DNA from: Pectinophora gossypiella
Taxonomy: Eukaryota > Arthropoda > Insecta > Lepidoptera > Gelechiidae
Assembly: GCF_024362695.1 (NCBI RefSeq)
Contig: NC_065423.1
Coordinates: 179,001-243,000 of the forward strand
Direction: 5' to 3'
Length of the DNA stretch: 64,000 nt
Below are positions 45,236-55,982 of the stretch, piece by piece. Numbering within the stretch: the stretch's first letter is position 1; the number at the start of each line of letters is the position of its first letter. The notes under the pieces are model-generated. The model worked only from the letters and a program-made list of their open reading frames with translations, ran no database searches and was not told the DNA's origin. Position numbers and translations under genes: made by a program.

Positions 45236-45934
45236 TTATTATTATTTTTTTTTATTATCAAAAGTCCTATTGCGTGGACGAAGTGTGCGAAGGTTATGAC
45301 GATCAAAGAGTTATCATGATTTTAATGTCACTAAATTGCCAATGATATATAAAATATTTTCTTGAGTCCGACTTTAAAATTAATATTACTAATTCCCAAA
45401 CAGAATGAAAGACTACAATAATAAATTGTATCGCGTGTGGACCAAATCTAATCTAAGTTATAGTTTGTCGCACAAAACTTTCCTAATGTCATTTTCGTTT
45501 TCATCACTTTCCAATATCGACAAATTCAATGTAAAATAAAATAGACTCGTACGCACCTATAATCTATAGAGCCGGCGTCCGTCTACGTAGCGAACCGAAT
45601 CTGGAAATCCCTCGGCTCAGAACTTTTACATTAAACTTGCAAAGTCCAAAGCAAACAAACACAAGGCGCGAGGATTCTCATAACTGTTGGCAGTAGTGGG
45701 GCATCGTTCGATGGAGCTTTGGAGCGAAATCACATTCCTGGCACGTTGGGGACATTAAACTGTTGCGTGAATTGGCAGCGGGCCTCGACAGCTGGGCTCC
45801 TCTGTAGACATTAGCCACTTGAATGCTTGTTCTGATATGTATACGAAAAAAAAACACGGCACGCCCGCGATTTTCAATCAAATTGGTATAGCGATATACC
45901 TTACGAAATCTTCTTAGCAACATTACTCCGATTT

Positions 45935-46365
45935 CTTGTACAACATTATCTTACCTAAATTGCTAAATAAACTACCTCACAATATAAGAACACAATTCGG
46001 TACCGCAAAATTTAATAATAAAATAAAATCTTTTCTCAAAGAAGGAGCCTCCTGTATGTCTTATCACCAGAGCACTATGTAAAGGACAGGCGAATTTAAA
46101 ACTCACTTGCACTCGCCTGTGCCTACCAATATACCGGTCCGACCGTCCAACTATATTTTGTTAATTGATTTTACTACCCGCGCATACATTCGTATTGTAC
46201 CTATATTACTTTTTCAACCTTAAATTTACTGTGTTAAGTGTTAATTTATACCTGTACTGCCTGACGTGAATTTGACACATCTTAAACCCATTATGGGTTT
46301 CAGTGTCGTAATGTAAGAATTTTATAATATCTTTTGTAATGAATAAATAAATAAATAAAAAAAAA
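45935..46365 (+). mobile_element. Jockey-type LINE, C-terminus and 3' untranslated region
   Basis: Codons from about 45935 to the TAA at 46080..46082 read LPKLLNKLPHNIRT, FGTAKFNNKIKSFLKEG and a short end. This is the terminal block of Jockey-like pol proteins (compare YNAIPSHIKEL...FRSQLKKWL at 11575..11700). About 280 bp of untranslated sequence and an (AATA)n/poly-A tail follow. Strongly 5'-truncated; no catalytic residues remain. Confidence 0.65.
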
Positions 46366-46994
46366 AAACATAACAATAAGTCACTCATTCACCAATTCTA
46401 CACAGTCACAAAATATAGGTATAAATCAAAAACCGTACACTCACTTATGAACGTTTTATTCTAGATCATTAAATATGCATAAGTCGTTATTGAATTAAAA
46501 ATGCAATTTAGATACGATAAAAGTGAAAAATAGGATAACGATTTAAATATTCAATATCTTATTATCAATATTATTTGATGGAATTAGGCAAAAGGGATTT
46601 TTTATGTACCAGTTTATCAAGTAAATATTTTTCAGTTTACAATGTCGAACCAATAAATATAAATTTAATTTATTACGAGGATTATGGAAAAAAACGCCAC
46701 CTTTCTAAGATCCTTTTCGTGTCCCTCTGTATACATTAACCTATGACAAGACAGGTCTGTCGACTGCTCAGAACGTCACAATGCGACCTTTTAAGTCGTT
46801 CTTGACAGAATTTTATTATTTAGGATTTTTATTTATTTTATTATTTTGTACACTCGTCGTCCTAATGTAATCCCATTTTCACGAATGGGAGATTTTCTCT
46901 TTTAGAATTGAAAAATAAAAATAATTCTCCATAGCTCGTTAGATTGCGCTTAACCAACTACGTCACTGGGCCATTCTCAATATGCCATCTAATC
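46366..46994. other. Non-coding stretch, nothing recognised
   Basis: AT-rich sequence only. Confidence 0.4.
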
Positions 46995-47090
46995 ATCACC
47001 AATTTCTTAAATTGCACGCTTTTGTCGGTGTAGCATTCTCCATGCTACTTTTCTAGGGAAAAATAGAACAGTCCTTTCCCTAAACATAAA
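46995..47090 (+). repeat. REP-VII copy
   Basis: Shares CACGCTTTTGTCGG, GCATTCTCCATGCTACTTTT and TAGGGAAAAATAG with 29284..29400. Confidence 0.6.
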
Positions 47091-47957
47091 CCAATAAAAG
47101 TTAGATTTATTTTTTCCTTGTCATACTTTATTTTCAGAACATAAATTATTGTGACACGTCCGTTTCATTCTATGTTTTCAAAATTTCATCAAAGAATAAC
47201 AGAAGAAATAATTAACGTTTCGTTCCTTGCAGTAACCTACTAAGTCCAGAGCCGTCTATCTAGCAGCTAGGAAATAAATTTAAAAAAAGTAAAAGAATAT
47301 CCTCATTCCAATGATAAGATTTAACAAGTCCGGTTTATCCACCCCAATACAGCTTAAGTCACACATTTCCGAAACGCTTTTATCGCACTTAAGAAACCTA
47401 ATCCATTATACACAAGGAGATGCACTCAAGATAACTAACACAAAGTAACATGTGTAGGTTATTGCGAGGTAACACTCAGGAGCTCACTCAGGGATCTTGC
47501 CCTGAGAGCCCGGAAAGCCCACTGCACGAGGCGACGTGCGGGGATTACCAACTTAACTCGGAGACAGTTTCACGCCGCGTCGCCGCTATAATCCCGCTTT
47601 AAGCCGCGTTACTTCATACTGAAAGGTGTCTTGATACTTTTATAATATTATAATAATTAATAAACATACTACTGTGATTTTATTAAGGCTCTGTATGAAC
47701 AGTGTGCAACCACCCATAGTCGCGCCATCACATTTATGCAGGTGAAGACAAATAATTCTGATTGTATAGCATTTATACTTGATTGCTGAACACATTATAA
47801 TGTTTCTTGTGTACTTCTAAACTGTCAGAAAAGATACTTTATCAAGGTGGAAAGATTTACTTATTTACTTTCTGTAAAAATAATCCGTGATGTACAGAAA
47901 GACCCTTTCAATTAAAAATTATCGGCGACATCCGAAGAGAAAATTATATCGCAACAA
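47091..47957. other. Non-coding stretch, nothing recognised
   Basis: A CpG-richer patch lies at 47500..47610. No coding remnant or shared repeat. Confidence 0.4.
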
Positions 47958-48043
47958 ATTGTGACTCAACGGGACTTGAACCCGCAGCTCTTGTCAAGCC
48001 GGGACGAACGTGTTAAACGTTGCTCCACCGGGTCCTCCTTCGC
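47958..48043 (-). mobile_element. REP-IV, tRNA-like SINE head
   Basis: ACTTGAACCCGCAGCTCTTG, TCAAGCCGGGACGA and TCCACCGGGTCCTCC; good B box GGGTTCAAGTCCC on the minus strand. Confidence 0.7.
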
Positions 48044-48177
48044 TATACCGACGCCGGCGCCATCTATCTAGAAAATTGAGTACTAATAATAAAAAAGTCT
48101 ACAAATATATTATGTACATTTCAACTAAGCGTAAAGACGACACCTTAGCTATTTAAAATAGATATTATTATTATTAT

Positions 48178-48250
48178 GGCCCGTGCGGCCCGTGCTAGGG
48201 TTGATGAGGCTAGTATTCCACCTCACAACCTACACGATAAGAAGAAGAAG
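48178..48250 (+). mobile_element. SINE-I tail A fragment
   Basis: GGGTTGATGAGGCTAGTATT, CCACCTCACAACCTACACGA and TAAGAAGAAGAAG correspond to the last 70 bp of SINE-I. Confidence 0.7.
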
Positions 48251-48591
48251 AGATCGCCCGCGCGTAGGATAACTCACAAAGAGAAATTTAAATCGAAAAA
48301 ACAATCTAAGAAATAGTTATAGAAATATTTTTGTTTTTAAACAATAACAGAGCACAGAACATCCGGCCTGTTGTCCTATTGATACTTCCGTTGTTGTCGA
48401 TCAACAATGAAACGATGAAAATTATTTCCATTTTATTATCATACCTACACAATATTCTTGAGAGTTGATAAAATTATCACTGTAAATGGATAAATGTTTG
48501 TTGCTTTAATAACATTCAAGGTTATTATTATTGGTTATTCTAATTTCGGCATAATAGTGATATTTTAATGAAAGTATTTAATTATACGGAA

Positions 48592-48629
48592 ATATGTTAT
48601 GTATAATTTGTCAATTATACATAACATAT
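48592..48629. repeat. Perfect 17-bp hairpin
   Basis: ATATGTTATGTATAATT (48592..48608) and its exact inverse (48613..48629) with a 4-base loop. AT-rich arms; no known element recognised. Confidence 0.8.
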
Positions 48630-48910
48630 GATTAGTTAATTAACTATATACTTCAGGAAGTCTACGTCTGTTCCCTAATCCTTAGGGGTCGGCACAACAG
48701 TAATAGCACTTTCGCCCAGTAGCAGTATACTTCAAGAGGTAGTTGGCTTATTTATGAATTCAATTATGTTATATATAATGTTACGTAAAGTTTACATTTT
48801 AAGCAATCATAGAGAGTATTATTGTTCAATTTAGGAAAGAGAATAACGACTTACGTTACAATATAGTTGGTGGCACTATTTATTATATTACTCTAGCGTT
48901 TGTCCTTTTT

Positions 48911-49022
48911 TCACGGGGTCCGCTTACCTAACCTGAAGATTTGACAGGTCCGGTTTTTACAGAAGCGACTGCCTGTCTTATCTTCCAACCCAAAGGGAAA
49001 ACCAGGCCAAAACAGGTTAGGT
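48911..49022 (-). mobile_element. SINE-II fragment
   Basis: GGTCCGCTTACCTAACCTGA, GACAGGTCCGGTTTTTACAG and TTCCAACCCAAAGGG match the inverse of 3640..3790. No head is present. Confidence 0.7.
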
Positions 49023-49917
49023 CCTAACAACTCAATTATTTAAATCCAAAAGTCTCAATTACATCGACAAAACACTAAAATCCCTAGAAACTGAAACACG
49101 ATGACTTCTAAACAAGAGTATCTTCTATTTTTCCCAATAGATTTCTATCTAGTTAATTAAGATACGGTACGCATAAACAGTGAGGCGGCCATTAAGGTGA
49201 ACAAACAATCGCATTGTTTCTAAACATCGTCTATTACTTGCGATGGAATCGGAATGGCTGACGATAAATAACGATTGACGAATTGAGGATTGGAGGATTC
49301 AGTTTCAGGGGTAATGAGTGGCTAGGTGGGGGGTGGGGGGGGGGGGGGTTAGATGGTTAATGAACGTAGCGGACCCTAGCCCGGATGTGTCTGGTTTTAA
49401 AATTTATACGATACCCTCCACAGAGCTGCAAGGTAAGGGAAATATGTAACCTAAAGATGGACCCGTGGATAATAAAATGTAAAAATTACTTAAATACGTT
49501 TACGATAACAATTATGTTATCAAATACAGCATGACTAATTTAAGAGCGAAAATGCTATGTGGTTGAACCCAACATTCTAACTCCTAGACCACGAGCACGG
49601 AGGGAGACAAATCCCCAATTTAATACAAATGCGTTGTTCAAAGTGTCACAACTAACATTAATGGTAATATGTAGCAAAGTGTATTACAATACATAACAGT
49701 GTGCGAGTGAGCCTGAGTAGATTATTATGTCATCAAAGTTCACACGCGATACAGATTGCTTCCACACGATGACTCTCACAATACTAACCTTCTAGAAATT
49801 TCTTTACAAACATGAAGAGACTACTTTTCTCAGAAGTAATTATAAAGTTGAAATCTCTTCTGTAACTGTAACAGATACCTAAGTTAGAATAGCTATAAAG
49901 AACAGATTTTAAGTTGC
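49023..49917. other. Non-coding stretch with a poly-G run
   Basis: A run of about 20 guanines interrupted once by T lies at 49327..49348. No coding remnant. Confidence 0.5.
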
Positions 49918-50290
49918 AAACGGTCTCCGTGATTCTGTTGAGCGTTGGGCTCACGATAGGGAGGTCCCGGGTTCGAATCCCGGTGAGGTATATCATAAAA
50001 ATCACTTTGTGAGCCCTGGTTTAGTTAGGACATTACAGGCTAATCACTCGAGTATCCGAAAGAAAGTCGTTACGTAAGTCATATCAGGGGCTTTTGGCGG
50101 CTCAATAATAACCCTGACACCAGGGTTGATGAGGTTGGTAATCCACCTCACACTAGTGTTATAAGTTTCCATAAGGTTCAACCAGCGAAACATTGTAAAT
50201 TATATGTAAGTACTTTGAACTTGACTGTGTCAGTTACTTAGTGATTTAATAAAAATAAAATCCGCCTCACAACCCATACGATAGAAAAAA
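49918..50290 (+). mobile_element. SINE-I with a nested insertion in tail A
   Basis: The head (CGGTCTCCGTGATTCTG), perfect B box (GGGTTCGAATCCC) and body run normally to ATCCACCTCACA at 50141..50152. Then 107 foreign bases follow (50153..50259). The tail resumes with ATCCGCCTCACA (50260..50271) and CCCATACGATAG. Confidence 0.85.
50153..50259 (+). mobile_element. 107-bp retroelement stub nested in SINE-I
   Basis: AT-rich insert ending AATAAAAATAAA, bounded by a 12-bp duplication with one mismatch (ATCC[A/G]CCTCACA). It contains TTATATGTAAGTACTTTG, a string close to one in the T4 repeats at 52569 and 54649. The tail and duplication imply LINE-mediated insertion. Confidence 0.7.
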
Positions 50291-50794
50291 AGAGTTGCAA
50301 AAACGGAGAAGTTTAACCTGAGTTTACTTACTTTATTTCTTATAGAGTCAAAGATTCGAACCCTGTTTACACACTCAAATGTCTTGTGGAGGATACGCTA
50401 ACTGGCAAGTGTCAGTCACACAGAGTGACAGATGTCGGAAGTCATTAAGTCAAAGGTGTTCGAGAACATTACCAGTATATATACCCCACTTCCGCCAACA
50501 CACAGTACATCCATAACGTGCCGTACATTTGTTTTCACAAAAAAAACTTAACGCGTTTCGACAGTCAAATCAGTCTTCCGGGCCCGGGCAGCGGATGAAA
50601 AAAGTCTTCAAGCGGTTTGAGCATTTCGTAAGCGATATTTTTTTGTAATTTTCCAGTTTGTATGCACTCAGACACATAAAAAGCTAGTCGCAATAAAAAT
50701 TCCCATCTCCCAAACCATCAATATTTGTATTTTGAGCTTTAGATATGCAGTAATTCTTCGCACAACAACTACATTACATAACTACAGCCCATAT

Positions 50795-50985
50795 TACGAC
50801 CCATTACTGGGCACAGATCTCCCCTTAATCAACCGGGTGGTGGGGCATGGAGCATACTTCACCATGCTGCTTCACTGTGGCTTGGTGGTGGTGTTTTATA
50901 TGACTAGGTACCGGGGACCACGTGCCTTCCAAACGAATCATCTAAATTTTTAGACAATCAGTTGATCAAGACACTGCTATTTGAA
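50795..50985 (-). mobile_element. SINE-I with tail B, inverted, diverged
   Basis: Tail B first (ACTGGGCACAGATCTCCCCT, TCAACCGGGTGGTGGGGC), then the body inverse (CGTGCCTTCCAAACGAATCA, TAGACAATCAGTTGATCA). The head is lost. The order confirms that body and tail B form one element. Confidence 0.65.
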
Positions 50986-51498
50986 CTACTTCGTTATGCT
51001 GGGAAAAATCAACAACTTTATTTTCATCCTAGCCAGCAAAATCGAATCAAATGTTTATTTCATTTCAAGTTTCTCTCCAGCGCCTTGGAAGGAGCAAATA
51101 TACTTATGAATATAAACATACCGCGGCAGACTCAGTACTATTGATAGCAGGTATACTGCAGGTGCACATATGTGCCTACATGTTATGCAAATTGATTCCG
51201 TCGAAGATTGAATTCTAGTTCAGTAAATATTAGTTTAAAATATAGATGTTTATTCTAGCCGTATAAGCGTCGTGATTCTATATTGTCGCTTGGCCTATAA
51301 CTCGGGGACAATCTCTTTGAATATATCTATTTTATTATTTTAATCTGAACTTTGCATAAAATGGACTTTATGTATGGTTAGTATAAAACACAAACGTAAG
51401 TATTAATGCTGCTTTTAATTCTAGATATGACATAGAAACAGGTTTATATAACTATGGTGACCTGGACAGCTAAGACACGACGCACGTCGTTTTTTTAT

Positions 51499-51597
51499 GG
51501 TGTGGGTTGTGAAGCTGAGTACCAACCTCATCAACCCTGGTGTCAGGGTTACTATAGAGCCGCCAAAGGCCCCTGATATGACTTAAGTAACTTTTAG
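51499..51597 (-). mobile_element. SINE-I tail A fragment, inverted
   Basis: GTGTGGGTTGTGAAGCTGAG, CCAACCTCATCAACCCTGGT and AGCCGCCAAAGGCCCCTGAT match the inverse of the SINE-I tail. Confidence 0.75.
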
Positions 51598-52278
51598 TAG
51601 ACTTTCTTTCGACGCATCGTTTATGTTGATTTTACACGCCGCGGGAAAATTATCAAAGAACATTGACTCCATGATTCCTGTTTGCTCATCACAATAAAAT
51701 CACGAGAGCGCGTTTATGTACTTTTTTAGGGTAATGTGTGATACCACTTGACAGAATCTCCAGAATTGCGTAAAATTGGCATTACGGGGCCTCCGAGGGT
51801 GACGAGTGAGGATGTCTCGGTGCCCGGCAGCGTGACAACCCTCCCCCCTCCACCCCATCACCCCCCGCCCCGCGAGTGTCAGCCGGTGATAACGTCCCCG
51901 CATTGTTTCACGCACCTCGCACACCGTTTGTCACTAATATAGGTTTTGGCTGCGTTGGCTTGGAAAAGCAAATGTATAGGGTGAAAGTATTAGAGCTAAG
52001 TCATAAATAAATTATAACATACATAAATTATTATACGCACGAATGTCGTCCCTATCTGCACTTAGAGCCACGTAGAGCCATTAGTTGTTAGAAAACAGCT
52101 TAAGGCGCGTCGCTCACACGAGAATTGAGTACTAAACGATATAAACGCCCCTGCCTCGACTCTTGATCGTGTGAACAACGCGCCTGAAACACCCAGATGC
52201 GGCACCTACCGACAACGATCTAGTACGAAAGCGGAAGGTTAGTATTTATGTCTAAACGAGTGCAAAAACACTAAATAA
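51598..52278. other. Non-coding stretch, nothing recognised
   Basis: A C-rich patch at 51840..51895 gives chance frames on both strands. No coding remnant. Confidence 0.4.
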
Positions 52279-52568
52279 GCTCATGACTACATCCCAATTG
52301 GGGCCGCCAGAGGTACATACATCGCAAGATGAACTAAGTACCCACACCTCACCGAGCTTTATGTTAGACCAATGTGATAGGTAGATAGGTGAGCCGTATT
52401 TTTTTTGTTTATTTTATTTATTGCTTCATGTACATAATTATACAAGATGTTATAATGATTTATTGGATTATGTGTATTCACATATAATGGTAGAGCCAAC
52501 TGTAATGAAAACTGCACTTAAGATAAATTACTAACTCATTTGCGCAAGTTCGGTACCGAAGTTTAAAC
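52279..52568 (+). repeat. REP-V, longest copy
   Basis: CATGACTACATCCCAATTGG, GCCGCCAGAGGTACATAC, GATGAACTAAGTACCCACAC and CTCACCGAGC, then TTAGACCAATGTGATAGGT, then GAAAACTGCACTTAAGAT, ending in GGTACCGAAGTTTAAACC. The end resembles an inverted tRNA B box context, so a tRNA-derived SINE is possible. Confidence 0.65.
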
Positions 52569-52668
52569 CGTGTGAACTTATATGTATAAAAATGTAAGTA
52601 CTTTGTTTCTTATGTAAATGATATGTAATATGTTGGAAATAAGAAATGAATTATCTTTAACCATAACC
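52569..52668 (+). repeat. T4 repeat
   Basis: About 95 bp shared almost exactly with 54649..54744: GTGTGAACTTATATGTAT, AATGTAAGTACTTTGTTTCT, TATGTAAATGA and TGTTGGAAATAAGAAAT. Probably a LINE 3' end; it follows REP-V directly. Confidence 0.7.
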
Positions 52669-53532
52669 GTTACAAACGTTAGAGATGCAAGCCGATGAAG
52701 CACAGAACCACAGTCACTACTAAAAAAACACGAACATTAAAAAAAAAAACCGCCCCTGAAACACTTGAGGTACGGCCTCTGCGTTCATCGAGCTCACAAA
52801 TACGTCGACTGTAATCAACATAATTATGTCAACAGCCTGGAGCGACAAAAAATAAATGCAAGTGTAGTTAAAAGTGCTTAATTGTACAATTTAAAGCTGC
52901 AAATCGAAAAACTGACTGAAATTTTATTTGGAACGCGCCAACGAAATTGGTAATTACGGAATTAAAGTGTTTTGCAGGGATGAAAATGTAAGTACTTTTC
53001 TTACTTAAAAAAAAAACATATTTCATTTCTGGCTACAATTAAAGTTAAAAATAAAAACTATTATATATATAATAAATTATAATTATGAATAAATACTGAA
53101 TTCTGTTTGATTGCCCAGCAGCGGTGTATATAAGGTGTTTATGTTATAATTCACTCAACGTCACGTATACGTCACGATATTGCAGCGTAGATCTCCGAAC
53201 TTAATTACAACATGTGGTGTAATGAATGTATTAGATATTGTTAGGTTATAATAAATAAAAATAAAAAAAATATATATTTGTGTTAACAAGAGTATGCATT
53301 TGGAACTAATAGCTGGTATTTCCTTTTAAGCATATAATGCCTGTGCCTGGAGACTCCGCTCCTTCATAGCAGAGTGTATACAAATAAACGACAAAAAAGA
53401 CACTAAGTACGACATTATAATAATTATCTTTAGCGGGAGTAGTAGTGTGAGAGCACATACGTGCGTCTGAGTTTGCTAGGTAAGTATCATAAAAAATGAT
53501 CGACGTCACCTCTAACATGATTGACTTATGTT
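52669..53532. other. Non-coding stretch, nothing recognised
   Basis: AT-rich sequence with several poly-A runs; no shared repeats or coding remnants. Confidence 0.4.
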
Positions 53533-53544
53533 TTATACACGAAT
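53533..53544 (+). repeat. Left target-site duplication of composite SINE-I
   Basis: TTATACACGAAT recurs exactly at 53872..53883. Confidence 0.88.
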
Positions 53545-53871
53545 TAACAGCCTCCGTGGTCTGGTGGTTTAAGCGTTAGGCTCAAGATCTGGAGGTCCGG
53601 GTTCGATTCCCGATGGGGACGTTGTCGAAATCACTTTTTGAGACTGTCCTTTGTTTGGTAAGGACTTTTCAGGCTTAAATCACCTGATTGTCCGAAAAAG
53701 TAAGATGATTCCGTGCTTCGGAGGGCACGTTAAGCCGTTGGTCCCGGCTATTAGCCGTAAAAACACCTCCACCAACCCGCAGTGGAGTATGCTCCATACC
53801 CCCTCCGGTTGATTGAGGGGAGGCCTGTGCCCAGCAGTGGGACGTATATAGGCAGTTTATGTTATGTTATG
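53545..53871 (+). mobile_element. SINE-I, full-length with tail B
   Basis: The head (CAGCCTCCGTGGTCTGGTGG, B box GGGTTCGATTCCC) and body match SINE-I up to GGCACGTTAAGCCGTTGGTC. It then switches to AGCCGTAAAAACACCTCCAC and the tail B block (CCCGCAGTGGAGTATGCTCC, GGCCTGTGCCCAGCAGTGGG), ending in (TTATG)n. An exact 12-bp target duplication proves that the composite moved as one unit. Confidence 0.9.
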
Positions 53872-53883
53872 TTATACACGAAT
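53872..53883 (+). repeat. Right target-site duplication of composite SINE-I
   Basis: Exact copy of 53533..53544 after the (TTATG)n tail. Confidence 0.88.
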
Positions 53884-54648
53884 GTGTATTGTTTCATAGT
53901 GCAGTAAGACAGATCTTAAACACACGTAAATTTGAAATGTTTTCAAGTTTTTTGTTTTTTCCCTATCCCGTGGACATAGCGGGTGTAATATACCAATGAA
54001 TATTTATATTTGCAGACCTGCATATAAAATATGGTGTAAATAATTAAGGGAAAGGGTCTCATGAATTTTCACGAGGTTAAAATGTCAACCTTGTGTGACT
54101 TATTAAGCGTTACTAAGTTTCCAAAGTACGGACGGTACTCTGAACTATTAAAACTGGTCGCGTTAAGAAGGTTAAGAGCACGTACGCACTCACGGCACAA
54201 ACTTTGCGAGTGAATTCAACCTTTTTGTAACAAATTGATTCTTTAATGAAAAACTAAAATGAGCTATCTATTTTGTGGGCCTATGAGGCTTATTATCGTC
54301 GACGGAGGGATAAGTATTATACATATTTATATTTAATAACCGGCCAGCGGGCTGTGTAGGTACCGCACTTTTAGAATTGCACTTTTATAATTTTGATTTT
54401 GATTTGATTGATTTATAATTAAAAAACGTTCTATAGCGGATCTTGAGAGATTTCTTTGAACTATACCTACGTAGTAATACAAAATGAAACTCTTTTTCAA
54501 ATCCGTTTTATTTCTAAAATATATCTTGTGTACCTACTTAAAGTTATTATAATTTTGAAAGTGTGGTCCTTGGTTCTGCGGACCAGTCTGTGTATGTTTG
54601 GAAGTGCGTGAAGGAAATGCATATGTTTAAGTTTAACTATTAGGCGAA
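53884..54648. other. Non-coding stretch, nothing recognised
   Basis: AT-rich; no shared repeats or coding remnants. Confidence 0.4.
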
Positions 54649-54744
54649 GTGTGAACTTATATGTATACAAATGTAAGTACTTTGTTTCTTATGTAAATGA
54701 CATGTAATATGTTGGAAATAAGAAATAAATTCTCTTTAACCATA
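54649..54744 (+). repeat. T4 repeat
   Basis: Near-identical to 52569..52668, ending in CTCTTTAACCATAT just before the RTE-like remnant. Confidence 0.7.
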
Positions 54745-54780
54745 TATAAGTAATTACTAAATACTACAAAATATTCTAAA

Positions 54781-55045
54781 ACCAAGGTTAGGGACGTGGT
54801 AAAAGTAATCGCCGAACGCAAGTGGAGATGGGCGGGACACATTGCTCGAATGAGCAAAGAAAGATGGACCCGGAGATTGTTGGAGTGGCGCCCACGAGCA
54901 TTCACAAGACCGAGGAAGACCACCAATGAGATGGAAGGACGACATCGTGCGGCACGAAGGATATGAGTGGATGTCGATAGCCCAAGATCGTCGGAAGTGG
55001 GAAAACATGGAAGAGGTCTACGTTCAAAATTGGATATCAATTTAG
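54781..55045 (+). pseudogene. RTE-type LINE pol C-terminus
   Basis: Plus-strand codons read TKVRDVVKVIAERKWRWAGH, IARMSKERWTRRLLEWRPRA, then a frameshift near 54920. The frame resumes as MRWKDDIVRHEGYEWMSIAQ and DRRKWENMEEVYVQNW, with a stop at 55043..55045. This is the same terminal region as residues 665-770 of the 14389..16716 protein (KVEDVIVKTRELKWRWTGHM ... RWEDDLPR ... DIWRELEEAYV). It comes from a different, diverged lineage. GATAGATAGAT follows as a short tail. RT and endonuclease are absent; dead copy. Confidence 0.75.
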
Positions 55046-55106
55046 GCTGATATAGATAGATAAAATTTAAAAAAAAAATCTGATAGAGAAAATGAAATCG
55101 AAAAAT

Positions 55107-55210
55107 TCTGACTCGGACGGGACTTGAACCCGCAGCTCTTGTCAAGCCGGGACAAGCGTGTTAACCATTACACCACCCGGGTTCTCCTCCTCCTCCATGC
55201 GAAAATTTTC
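55107..55210 (-). mobile_element. REP-IV, best tRNA-like copy
   Basis: On the minus strand: GGGTGGTGTAATGGTTAAC (A box region), a TTGTC/GACAA stem around a 7-base loop, then GCGGGTTCAAGTCCCG (perfect B box). The loop lacks the invariant U before the anticodon, so this is a tRNA-like SINE head and not a tRNA gene. Confidence 0.7.
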
Positions 55211-55267
55211 TGTCTATTCTAATTTTCCTCTTGTTCTTGGATTTCTCTTTTTACACCCTGTATGTTT

Positions 55268-55481
55268 AGGGTGAATCTCAAAATTTCGAGTTTGGTGGCG
55301 AAATTTCATATTATTTTTTCGTGAAAAATTGGGTTCCGACATGAAAAAGATCCAAAAGGATCCTCGGTTCCGACATGAAAAAGGAATTTTTCAATTCCCA
55401 ATTTTCCCAATTTCCCCAATTTTTCACGAAAAAATTATATGACAGTCGCCACCAATCTTGACACATTTTGATATTTACCCT
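55268..55481. mobile_element. MITE-C with about 65-bp inverted arms
   Basis: Arms AGGGTGAATCTCAAAAT...GGTGGCG...ATTTTTTCGTGAAAAATTGG and the inverse at the right end. The centre carries a direct repeat of GGTTCCGACATGAAAAAG (55333 and 55363 regions). No coding. No further copy in the window. Confidence 0.75.
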
Positions 55482-55804
55482 TTAATGATTTTAGGTCTAC
55501 ATGTCGATGTAACTTTTCATTCCAATGCCAACCCAAAATGTCTGAGGAAATCGGTTGGAAAGTAGATTATATTTTCCACGAAATATACCATGATAGTGTT
55601 AACAAATAGTTGAAACGAACAACCGAACGCAGCACGGCTCAGTAAATGCTAATTAAGTGGAACAATTTCAATAATTCGCGGTGTGGCCGTGTTTGTAAAT
55701 TAAACGATTACTGTAAACACATTTAACCGTTTGTGTACATTGCTCTATAGAAGCATTCATGCGTAGTGAGTGATCGAAAAACATTATAATTAACAAAACA
55801 TAAC

Positions 55805-55915
55805 CTCACAACTATATCCCAAAAACCCAATTGGGGTAGCCAGAGGTAAATCCATCCCAAGATATAGTAATTACTCACGCCTCACCGAGCTTTCTGTTAG
55901 ACCAGATCAATAATT
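55805..55915 (+). repeat. REP-V copy
   Basis: CTCACAACTATATCCC, CCAATTGGGGTAGCCAGAGG, CTCACGCCTCACCGAGCTTT and CTGTTAGACCA. The last third is missing. Confidence 0.65.
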
Positions 55916-55939
55916 TATTGTTTCGATTTCGAACCGCAT

Positions 55940-55982
55940 TTCACTACTTGGCCGGCCAAGTGAGGAGCGCTAAGGGATCCCC
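55940..55982 (+). repeat. REP-VI fragment
   Basis: CTACTTGGCCGGCCAAGTGA and GGAGCGCTAAGG resemble the early block of REP-VI. Sequence from 55983 to 56500 shows nothing else. Confidence 0.4.

Noticed and set aside
49327..49348. Functional G-quadruplex
   Set aside because: An almost uninterrupted G run; could be real, but homopolymer runs are also prone to assembly error and nothing else supports a role.
50470..50515. TATA promoter of a small secreted or cuticle gene
   Set aside because: TATATATA followed by ACACAGTAC is suggestive, but no coding exon follows before repeat sequence begins.
55107..55210. Functional tRNA gene
   Set aside because: Good B box and anticodon-like stem, but the loop lacks the invariant U33, similar copies occur at three other sites and the ends do not pair well.
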